Shown: positions 49,640-56,898 of the stretch, in pieces
Layout: every line of letters begins with the position of its first letter
Position numbering within the stretch: position 1 is the stretch's first letter
From: Taishania sp965247975
GTDB lineage: Bacteria > Bacteroidota > Bacteroidia > Flavobacteriales_D > Crocinitomicaceae
Direction of reading: 5' to 3'
DNA: 64,000 nucleotides
NCBI GenBank assembly: GCA_965247975.1
Contig: OZ252050.1
Location: forward strand, 62,001 to 126,000
The notes under the pieces: model-generated
Told to the model about the DNA's origin: nothing
Databases searched by the model: none
What the model saw: the letters and a program-made list of their open reading frames with translations, nothing else
Made by a program: the position numbers and the translations under genes

Positions 49640-50050
49640 ATGAAAGAAGGCTTTGCTGTAATAAGGGAATTGTCGATTCCGTCAAGTTTTGATGCTATGC
49701 ATGAGGTTGAATCGTTGATCGAGGGTGTTTGTGAGGAGTTGAATGTGGTTGATAATTATGGCAATGTTTTGATTGCAGTAACGGAAGCTGTGAACAATGC
49801 AATCATTCACGGAAACATGTATGACACGGATTTGTTGGTTAAAATCAAAGTGGATTCAGGCGCAAGCGAGTTTTGTTTTTCGGTGACGGATGCTGGTAAA
49901 GGATTTGATTTTGAAAATCTACCCGACCCTACTGCTCCAGAAAATATTGAAAAAGAAAATGGTCGCGGTATCTTTTTAATGAAGAACTTGGCTGATGAAG
50001 TTGTTTACTCTGATTATGGTAAAAGCGTAAGTATATACTTTAAAATATGA
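49640..50050 (+). CDS. RsbW-type histidine-kinase-like ATP-binding protein
   Basis: This 136-residue stand-alone HATPase_c_2 domain has its N box in ITEAVNNAIIHGN, the G1 box VTDAGKGFDFE and the G2 region GRGIFLMKNLADEV. It resembles the anti-sigma factor/serine kinase RsbW/SpoIIAB family, which bind partner switches by phosphorylating an anti-anti-sigma protein. No STAS-domain partner is visible nearby. The stop overlaps the ybeY start by 4 bp. Confidence 0.88.
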   Translation: MKEGFAVIRELSIPSSFDAMHEVESLIEGVCEELNVVDNYGNVLIAVTEAVNNAIIHGNMYDTDLLVKIKVDSGASEFCFSVTDAGKGFDFENLPDPTAPENIEKENGRGIFLMKNLADEVVYSDYGKSVSIYFKI

Positions 50051-50472
50051 TAAATCTTTTTTTTGAAGATGTAGAAATTCCGGGTTTGAACTCGGAATTT
50101 TTTTGTTCATGGCTATCAGATGTTTGTGAGCAAGAAGGTAAAGTTCTAGGAGAAGTGAATTTGATTTTTTGTTCGGATGAATATTTGTTAGATATTAATC
50201 AAAAATATTTGAATCATGATTATTATACAGACATCATCACGTTTGATTACAATGAAGGTAATTTGATTTTTGGTGATTTGTTTATTTCTAAGGATCGTGT
50301 TTTGGATAATGCTGAAACTATGGGTGTAGATTTTCAAGTTGAATTAAATAGAGTTGTAGTTCATGGTGTTTTACATTTATTGGGTTACAAGGACAAGTCT
50401 GAAGAAGATGAAGCACAAATGAGATTAAAAGAGAATTGGGCTTTGGGTTTAATTGTTCCACGTGAAACATAA
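50047..50472 (+). CDS. ybeY: endoribonuclease YbeY (rRNA maturation factor)
   Basis: This 141-residue UPF0054/YbeY protein has the metal site HGVLHLLGYKDKSEED (about residues 109-124). Two histidines of the H-x3-H-x5-H triad are present, but the third is replaced in the sequence GYKD. This is a variation I recall from other Bacteroidota copies. YbeY takes part in 16S rRNA 3'-end maturation and ribosome quality control. The last codons encode IVPRET and overlap the first parS site. Confidence 0.9.
   Translation: MINLFFEDVEIPGLNSEFFCSWLSDVCEQEGKVLGEVNLIFCSDEYLLDINQKYLNHDYYTDIITFDYNEGNLIFGDLFISKDRVLDNAETMGVDFQVELNRVVVHGVLHLLGYKDKSEEDEAQMRLKENWALGLIVPRET
50454..50469. promoter_or_regulatory. parS: parS site 1 (ParB-binding centromere)
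   Basis: TGTTCCACGTGAAACA matches the parS consensus TGTTNCACGTGAAACA at all 16 positions. It lies over the 3' end of ybeY, where it encodes VPRET. Confidence 0.88.
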
Positions 50473-50501
50473 AAATCATTCGAGGGTTGTTGTTGTAATT
50501 T

Positions 50502-50517
50502 TGTTCCACGTGAAACA
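50502..50517. promoter_or_regulatory. parS: parS site 2 (ParB-binding centromere)
   Basis: A second perfect TGTTCCACGTGAAACA lies 48 bp after the first, between ybeY and mnmG, ending 9 bp before the mnmG ATG. Confidence 0.88.
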
Positions 50518-50526
50518 TTTAAAATT

Positions 50527-52398
50527 ATGTTGAAAGAATATGATGTGATTGTTGTTGGTGCTGGCCATGCTGGTTGTGAAGCGGCCAATGCTGCAGCTAA
50601 AATGGGATGTAGTGTGTTGTTGGTTACAATGAACATGAACACAATCGCACAAATGAGTTGTAATCCTGCGATGGGCGGTGTTGCAAAAGGACAAATTGTT
50701 CGAGAAATTGATGCTCTTGGTGGGGGTTCAGGAATTGTGTCTGATTTGAGTGCCATTCAATTCCGAATGTTGAACATGTCGAAGGGTCCAGCTATGTGGT
50801 CGCCAAGAACTCAAAATGACCGAATGAAATTTGGAGAAGAATGGAGATTGCTTCTTGAACGAAATTTGAATGTTGATTTTTGGCAAGACATGTGTAATGG
50901 TTTGCTTGTGGAGGGAGATCATGTTGTAGGTGTGCGCACATCAATGGGTTTAGAGATTAGATCAAAATCTGTGGTTCTTACAAATGGTACTTTTTTGAAT
51001 GGCTTGATTCATTTGGGTGAGAAACAATTTGGTGGTGGACGTGCAGCCGAGAAAGCTTCAACTGGAATTACGGAAGAACTTGTTGAACTTGGTTTTGAAG
51101 CTGGAAGAATGAAGACGGGAACGCCTCCTCGAATTGATGGCCGTTCGTTGGATTATTCTAACATGGAAATTCAGCCGGGTGATGAAATTCCATCCAAGTT
51201 TAGTTTCACGGACACAAAACCATTAGCCGTTCAAAGGCCTTGTCACATTACTTATACAAATACAAATACACACGAGGTTCTAAAAACTGGCTTTGATCGG
51301 TCGCCAATGTTTAATGGTTCCATTCAGAGTACAGGCCCAAGATATTGTCCAAGTATTGAAGATAAAATAAATCGATTTGCGGATCGTGATCGTCATCAGA
51401 TTTTTGTTGAACCCGAAGGATGGAATACAATTGAAATTTATGTGAATGGTTTTAGTACATCCTTACCTGAAGAAGTTCAGTTGGCTGCATTGAAAACTAT
51501 TCCGGGATTTGAACAGGCAAAAATGTTTCGTCCTGGTTATGCCATAGAATATGATTATTTTCCACCAACACAGTTAAAACATACATTAGAAACGAAATTA
51601 ATATCCAATTTGTATTTTGCGGGTCAGATTAATGGAACGACAGGATATGAAGAAGCGGCTTCGCAAGGCTTGATTGCTGGAATTAATGCTGCACGAAAAG
51701 TCAAGGATGAAGGAGAGTTTATTTTGACACGAAGTCAAGGATATATCGGAGTACTAATTGATGATTTAATTACGAAGGGAACAAAAGAACCATATCGTAT
51801 GTTTACAAGTAGAGCTGAGTACAGAATTTTGTTACGTCAAGATAATGCTGATTTAAGGTTGACACCTTTAGCTCATGCGATTGGTATGCAAGATGACAAA
51901 GCGTTTCGACAAGTGGAATTTAAACTAAGTGCAACTGAACGCTTAAAGAGCAGTTTGTCAAAAGAGGGAATTACACCAGAACTTGCAAATCCTATTTTGT
52001 TGCGTCGAGAGAGCGCTGAAATTAGTCAACAGGTTAAATTAAGTAGCTTGATTACACGACCAAATATTTCATTAAATGATTTATTAGCTGTAAGTAATGA
52101 ATCAAAAATGTTGGCAAACGAATTAGCTTTAGTGGATCAAGATGTTTTGATGCAAACAGAAATTCAATTGAAGTACGAGGGTTACATTCAGCGTGAAGAA
52201 GAGGTTGCTGCTAAAATGAGTCGTTTGGAAGATGTGAAGATTCCGGATAGTTTGGATTATCATTCAATTAAAAGTATCAGTTTGGAGTCAAAAGAGAAAT
52301 TAGCAAAAATACGTCCGGTTACAATTGGACAAGCGTCTAGAATTTCTGGAGTAAGTCCGAGTGACATTTCGGTTTTGTTGATTTCTTTGGGTAGATAA
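50527..52398 (+). CDS. mnmG: tRNA uridine-5-carboxymethylaminomethyl synthesis enzyme MnmG (GidA)
   Basis: This 623-residue FAD-dependent enzyme forms, with MnmE, the cmnm5 modification at the wobble uridine of several tRNAs. The FAD-binding dinucleotide motif is VVGAGHAGCEAANAAA (residues 9-24); conserved MnmG segments follow as CNPAMGGVAKGQIVREIDALGG and KTGTPPRIDGRS. FAGQINGTTGYEEAASQG is the signature near 365-382. Length and motifs are typical. Two parS sites precede it, which fits the frequent placement of gidA near the replication origin. Confidence 0.97.
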   Translation: MLKEYDVIVVGAGHAGCEAANAAAKMGCSVLLVTMNMNTIAQMSCNPAMGGVAKGQIVREIDALGGGSGIVSDLSAIQFRMLNMSKGPAMWSPRTQNDRMKFGEEWRLLLERNLNVDFWQDMCNGLLVEGDHVVGVRTSMGLEIRSKSVVLTNGTFLNGLIHLGEKQFGGGRAAEKASTGITEELVELGFEAGRMKTGTPPRIDGRSLDYSNMEIQPGDEIPSKFSFTDTKPLAVQRPCHITYTNTNTHEVLKTGFDRSPMFNGSIQSTGPRYCPSIEDKINRFADRDRHQIFVEPEGWNTIEIYVNGFSTSLPEEVQLAALKTIPGFEQAKMFRPGYAIEYDYFPPTQLKHTLETKLISNLYFAGQINGTTGYEEAASQGLIAGINAARKVKDEGEFILTRSQGYIGVLIDDLITKGTKEPYRMFTSRAEYRILLRQDNADLRLTPLAHAIGMQDDKAFRQVEFKLSATERLKSSLSKEGITPELANPILLRRESAEISQQVKLSSLITRPNISLNDLLAVSNESKMLANELALVDQDVLMQTEIQLKYEGYIQREEEVAAKMSRLEDVKIPDSLDYHSIKSISLESKEKLAKIRPVTIGQASRISGVSPSDISVLLISLGR

Positions 52399-52722
52399 GT
52401 CATTTTTTAACTAATCACTTGGTTTAGAGTCTTTTAAACTGATTTTGAGCTTGAAAATTTAAGTCCTTTCTATTTTACGTTCTCGATAAGGGTAAGGTGA
52501 TTTTATGCTAGAACTGATAAAACGCGCTTAAATCGTCTAGTTTTAAGTTTTGTTCTTTTTATTTCCATGTATTGGAACGAAATTCTCATATTGTTTATGC
52601 TAAAAGGGATAAATTTTATTTTTTCGTCGGCTACGCACAATTTCCTTTTAATATTTATTTTAATTGAACTCAAAGTTGATTGCTTATCAACTAACTTTGT
52701 TTTTATTTGAATAATTGTTGCT
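52399..52722. other. AT-rich gap containing the ispG promoter
   Basis: No gene is visible in 324 bp. A TAnnTTTG element (TAACTTTG, 52692-52699) precedes ispG. No clear terminator for mnmG was recognised. Confidence 0.5.
52692..52699 (+). promoter_or_regulatory. Bacteroidota -7 element of ispG
   Basis: TAACTTTG matches TAnnTTTG and predicts a leader of about 17 nt before ATG 52723. Confidence 0.55.
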
Positions 52723-54639
52723 ATGCAAAAATCTAATTCTCAATATTGCCCAGATTTGTTTCATGCGAAACGTTTTGATACCCGTGAAGTCATGATTGGA
52801 ACCGTAGGCGTCGGAGGAGATAATCCAATTCGTGTGCAATCCATGACTACAGCTGATACCATGGACACAGAGAAAAGTGTAGACGAATCCAAACGAATGA
52901 TTGATGTTGGATGTGAAATTGTTCGATTAACTGCACCAAGCATCAAAGAAGCCGAAAATCTAAAGAATATCAAATCGCAATTATTGGAATTGGGTTATGA
53001 AACACCTTTGGTAGCTGATATCCATTTTACCCCGAATGCTGCAGAAGTGGCTGCTGATTATGTAGAAAAAATTCGTGTGAATCCAGGTAATTATGCGGAT
53101 AAAAAGAAGTTTGAAGAAATTGATTATACGGACGAGTCTTACAACCTTGAGTTGGTAAGGATTGAGGAGAAATTTACACCGCTCGTTTTAAAATGCAAAG
53201 CGCTTGGACGAGCAATGCGTATTGGCACAAATCACGGATCTTTATCTGACAGAATATTAAGTCGTTTTGGTGATTCACCTCAAGGAATGGTTGAATCTGC
53301 CATGGAATTTATTCGTATTTGTTGGAAGAATGATTACCATGATTTGGTAATTTCGATGAAAGCTAGCAATACCTTGGTAATGGTTCAGGCATATCGCTTA
53401 TTGGTGGCTGAAATGCAAAAAAACGGTATGAGTTATCCGCTGCATTTGGGTGTAACAGAGGCTGGAGACGGAGAAGATGGACGAATAAAATCGGCGGTTG
53501 GAATTGGTGCTTTGCTCGAAGATGGCCTTGGAGATACGATTCGTGTTTCATTGACAGAACATTCAGAACATGAAATTGTTGTTGCAAAAAAACTACTTAA
53601 CAAGTTTAAATTCGATCCGTTTTCTTTTGATGATGAAGGCTTTAATTTCGAGAATTTGTCCTATTCTCCTTTTGATCACGAGCGACGTGTTACACGTGAA
53701 ACATTAAATATTGGCGACCATCATGTTCCTGTAGTTTTTGCGGATTTATCTGATAAAGAGATGATTACGCATGCAAACTTCTTTGGTTTTGGATATGCAT
53801 ATTCTATGGAATTGGATAAATGGAACATAATGGATTTAGCAGCTGACTATGTTTATGTCGGAAAAAATACTGTTGATTTTGAAGTTCCAGGCACTGTTCG
53901 GCTGGTTCAAGATTTTGAGGTTTGGCAAACTACAAGAAGTAATAAGTATATTCCTTTGATCAGTAATTGGAATGATCTAGAAGAAGGGTTGACTTGCTTC
54001 GTGAAAATAGAATTAACAGAGAAAATCGACTATCAATTAGTGAATCAATATCCGAATGCGATGTTGATTGCATCAGTGCGTGATGGACATAAAACGCCAT
54101 TTTTTCGCAAATTTCGATTGAATCTTGATAAATACGAGATCAAGAATCCGGTAATTTTACACATCGACAATAAATTGGTTGATCAAGAGGAAGCGCAGTT
54201 GCACGTGTCTTCAGATCTCGGTATTCACTTTATCGATGGTTTTGGTGATGGTGTGTGGATTAGAACCAATCATTCGCTACAGTTCGTTAACTCGCTTTCT
54301 TTTGGTGTTTTACAAGCCACAAGAACGCGTATTTCAAAAACGGAGTACATTTCGTGTCCTTCATGCGGCAGAACCTTGTTCGATTTGCAGGACACAACAG
54401 CGAAAATTCGTACACGAACTTCACATTTGAAAGGAATTAAAATCGGAATCATGGGCTGCATCGTGAACGGTCCTGGAGAAATGGCGGATGCGGATTATGG
54501 CTACGTTGGAACGGGCCCCGGAAAAATTACCTTATACAAGGAAAAAACGGTCGTTAGAAAGAATGTTCCGGAAGAAGAAGCTGTAGAAGCTTTAGTGGAG
54601 TTGATTAGTGAGCATGGTGATTGGATCGAGCCGAAGTAA
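52723..54639 (+). CDS. ispG: 4-hydroxy-3-methylbut-2-enyl-diphosphate synthase, long form
   Basis: IspG (GcpE) performs the penultimate step of the MEP isoprenoid pathway, converting MEcPP to HMBPP with a [4Fe-4S] cluster. The 638-residue protein is the three-domain form (TIM barrel, inserted domain, cluster domain) seen in Bacteroidota, Chlamydiae and plants, compared with about 370 residues in E. coli. The N-terminal barrel has IRVQSMTTADTMD and VADIHFTPNAA. The cluster ligands are Cys545 and Cys548 (CPSCGR), Cys579 (GIMGCIVNGPGE) and Glu586. A parS site lies inside the coding region at about residues 322-327. Confidence 0.96.
   Translation: MQKSNSQYCPDLFHAKRFDTREVMIGTVGVGGDNPIRVQSMTTADTMDTEKSVDESKRMIDVGCEIVRLTAPSIKEAENLKNIKSQLLELGYETPLVADIHFTPNAAEVAADYVEKIRVNPGNYADKKKFEEIDYTDESYNLELVRIEEKFTPLVLKCKALGRAMRIGTNHGSLSDRILSRFGDSPQGMVESAMEFIRICWKNDYHDLVISMKASNTLVMVQAYRLLVAEMQKNGMSYPLHLGVTEAGDGEDGRIKSAVGIGALLEDGLGDTIRVSLTEHSEHEIVVAKKLLNKFKFDPFSFDDEGFNFENLSYSPFDHERRVTRETLNIGDHHVPVVFADLSDKEMITHANFFGFGYAYSMELDKWNIMDLAADYVYVGKNTVDFEVPGTVRLVQDFEVWQTTRSNKYIPLISNWNDLEEGLTCFVKIELTEKIDYQLVNQYPNAMLIASVRDGHKTPFFRKFRLNLDKYEIKNPVILHIDNKLVDQEEAQLHVSSDLGIHFIDGFGDGVWIRTNHSLQFVNSLSFGVLQATRTRISKTEYISCPSCGRTLFDLQDTTAKIRTRTSHLKGIKIGIMGCIVNGPGEMADADYGYVGTGPGKITLYKEKTVVRKNVPEEEAVEALVELISEHGDWIEPK
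53688..53703. promoter_or_regulatory. parS: parS site 3 (inside ispG)
   Basis: TGTTACACGTGAAACA is a perfect match to the parS consensus (N = A). It lies inside the ispG frame, where it encodes part of RVTRETL. Confidence 0.83.
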
Positions 54640-54955
54640 AGGTGTTCCATTAATTTAATATCCTCATACACATATCTAATTGATTGTCAATGTAATACGG
54701 TGGTGTAGTATTTAGGTTAGATTTTTTACTAGAAATAAATAACTGGTGTTATCGTGATTAATCAGCGTCAGTCGATAGGTTAATGGTTTGGTTTTAAGTA
54801 TGCTAGATTTTTACCTTTTATTTACAGCGTAACATATTTATCGAGTTATTATGTGAATATCTTTACGAAACATGTTAAAAAGCCTTAGTCGTGTTGAGGA
54901 TAGAGCGATTCGTAAAATCCATGTTAATAACATTGAAATAATGTGAATTTCTTAA
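54640..54955. other. AT-rich gap, no gene seen
   Basis: No reading frame, tRNA or terminator was recognised in this stretch after ispG. Confidence 0.45.
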
Positions 54956-54987
54956 TTTGCACTAACCATAATTGACAGTTACTTTTG
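54956..54987 (+). promoter_or_regulatory. promoter of the predicted small RNA
   Basis: TTTG (54956-54959) and the -7 element TACTTTTG (54980-54987) are separated by 20 bp, a good Bacteroidota -33/-7 pair. The start site is predicted near 54994, at the foot of the RNA's closing stem. Confidence 0.6.
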
Positions 54988-54989
54988 AT

Positions 54990-55117
54990 TAATCTAAGAA
55001 AGTGTTTTCGGAGGGCCATCCGAAAACACAAGTGTAAAAAGCTAGCACCGCAAATGCTAATCTTAGATGTATCTCAAAAGCTCCATTGACGAATGGGGCT
55101 TTTGTCTTTTTATGTAA
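54990..55117 (+). ncRNA. predicted structured small RNA with three-way junction and terminator
   Basis: A closing helix ATCTAAGA (54992-54999)/TCTTAGAT (55061-55068) encloses two hairpins. The first is an 11-bp perfect stem GTGTTTTCGGA/TCCGAAAACAC (55002-55029, loop GGGCCA). The second is TAGCA/TGCTA (55043-55059). An intrinsic terminator follows at 55076-55105 with a U-rich tail. The unit has its own promoter and lies between ispG and the convergent odhB, with no downstream gene on this strand, so it is probably a stand-alone RNA rather than a riboswitch. I cannot match it to a named RNA family. Confidence 0.68.
55076..55105 (+). terminator. intrinsic terminator of the predicted small RNA
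   Basis: AAAAGCTCCATT and AATGGGGCTTTT form a 12-bp stem with one T-G wobble around GACG, followed by TGTCTTTTT. Confidence 0.78.
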
Positions 55118-55565
55118 AAGTGAGATATTCAGAACTTTGTTATACAATATCCTTAATCATCACTTTTATTTCAACGAATGTATAATTTTGTTTGTAGTAT
55201 AACAAAAATTTATGTGTTAAATTATCAATATACCTAGTTGAAAACATCTATGTTAAAGCAGTAATGGGATTTGAGCGCGTTTTTTTTTTATAAACAAAAG
55301 ATGTTGTTTGTAGCCATACTTTTTGTGTATAAGTGTATACATGATTGACTGCTCAAGATAAAATTAAAACCTCATTACTTTAAGCGTAATATACAATTAC
55401 ATCTTCAATTAGTTAGGGAGTGTGTTTAGGTTTTATTTATATTGCCAAAGTACTACAGTTTCAAAAACAGGTTTTTGCCTCTAAAAGAATTTGATTTTTA
55501 GATTTAGAAATTATGGAATGTCTAACAATACTTAACGTAATTCTTTAGGTAAAATTTATTATAAT
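55118..55565. other. AT-rich gap, no gene seen
   Basis: No reading frame or RNA was recognised. One DnaA-box-like TGTGTATAA occurs near 55325, which alone does not indicate an origin. Confidence 0.45.
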
Positions 55566-55596
55566 AAAAAAGCGCAACCAACTTTGGTCACGCTTT
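55566..55596 (-). terminator. intrinsic terminator of odhAB
   Basis: On the minus strand AAAGCGTGACCAA and TTGGTTGCGCTTT form a 13-bp stem with two G-U wobbles, followed by TTTATTATAAT. It lies about 20 bp after the odhB stop. Confidence 0.82.
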
Positions 55597-55614
55597 CATA
55601 AATTTATAAGAGTT

Positions 55615-56880
55615 TTACAACCCCAAAAGAATCTGATACGGATCTTTCCCGCCAAATAGCATTCTTTCCGGATTTTCGAGCATTTCCTTCACTTTTACTA
55701 GAAATCCAACAGATTCCTTGCCGTCGATAATTCGGTGGTCGTAGGAGAGTGCTAAATACATCATCGGACGAATTTCTACTTTACCATCAATGGCAACTGG
55801 TCGGTCAACAATATTATGCATTCCCAAAATAGCTGATTGTGGTGGATTGATGATTGGAGTTGACATCATGGAACCGAAAACACCTCCATTCGTGATTGTA
55901 AAAGTTCCTCCAGTCATATCGTCAGGTGTGATTTTACCATCGCGCGCTTTGATTGCCAATCGTTTGATTTCAGCTTCAATTTGAGCCAAAGACATAACTT
56001 CTGCATTACGAACTACAGGAACCATCAATCCTTTTGGTGAGGAAACGGCAATTCCGATATCGGCATAGTTATGAAAGATCATATCTGTGCCATCAATTTG
56101 ACCATTTACAGCTGGAAATAAATTTAACGCTTCAGTTACAGCCTTTGTGAAAAAGGACATAAATCCAAGATTCACTTCGTGGTGTTTCGCAAATTGGTCT
56201 TTGTATTTATTACGCAAATCCATGATTGGCTTCATGTCTACTTCGTTGAAAGTCGTTAACATGGCCGTTTCATTTTTCACAGAAACCAATCTTTCCGCCA
56301 CTTTTCTGCGTAGCATAGACATTTTTTCACGAGATTGCTCTCTCGTTCCACCCCAACCATGTGCTGATTCGGTCGCAAAACCATTGGCCATTGCCGAAAC
56401 AACATCTTGTTTAGTGATGCGTCCGTCTTTACCTGTACCGTTAATTTTGGAAGTACTAATTCCGTTTTCAGCAATGATTTTTGAAGCTGCTGGCGAAGCT
56501 GTACCCGCTGCATACGTCTTCTTTTCGTTTACAGGATCTGGACTAGGAACGGTTGATTTTTGCTCAACAGGTGCTTGTGGCTTATCTGCAACGATTTCAA
56601 CTTTTTCTGGAGCTGCGCTTACATGTCCCGCAGGTTTTGCCGCAGAAGTATCAATCAAACAAACAACTTGACCTACCTTAACCACATCACCTTCTCCTGC
56701 TTTTAAGGTAATAATTCCACTGTCTTCAGCAGGTAATTCGAGGGTTGCTTTGTCTGAATCAACTTCAGCTATCGCTTGATCTTTTTCTACGTAATCTCCG
56801 TCAGATACCAACCACTGAGCAATTTCAACTTCTGAGATCGATTCGCCTGGACTTGGCACTTTCATTTCTAATACTGACAT
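55615..56880 (-). CDS. odhB: dihydrolipoamide succinyltransferase, E2 of 2-oxoglutarate dehydrogenase
   Basis: This 421-residue E2 component starts with a lipoyl domain (1-77; lipoyl Lys in EVDSDKATLEL). An Ala/Pro-rich linker follows, then the E3-binding domain (about 130-165, AASKIIAENGISTSKINGTG) and a CAT-like catalytic domain (about 190-421). The active-site motif is SYDHRIIDGKE with His and Asp. It transfers the succinyl group to CoA in the TCA cycle. The gene lies 18 bp after odhA in the same operon and ends in a clear terminator. Confidence 0.96.
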   Translation of the reverse strand: MSVLEMKVPSPGESISEVEIAQWLVSDGDYVEKDQAIAEVDSDKATLELPAEDSGIITLKAGEGDVVKVGQVVCLIDTSAAKPAGHVSAAPEKVEIVADKPQAPVEQKSTVPSPDPVNEKKTYAAGTASPAASKIIAENGISTSKINGTGKDGRITKQDVVSAMANGFATESAHGWGGTREQSREKMSMLRRKVAERLVSVKNETAMLTTFNEVDMKPIMDLRNKYKDQFAKHHEVNLGFMSFFTKAVTEALNLFPAVNGQIDGTDMIFHNYADIGIAVSSPKGLMVPVVRNAEVMSLAQIEAEIKRLAIKARDGKITPDDMTGGTFTITNGGVFGSMMSTPIINPPQSAILGMHNIVDRPVAIDGKVEIRPMMYLALSYDHRIIDGKESVGFLVKVKEMLENPERMLFGGKDPYQILLGL

Positions 56881-56898
56881 GGTATTTTGCTTTAAATT

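Noticed and set aside
54640..55565. A possible replication origin near the parS cluster
   Set aside because: Only one DnaA-box-like motif was found in this AT-rich gap; origins usually have several boxes and the dnaA gene or related context.
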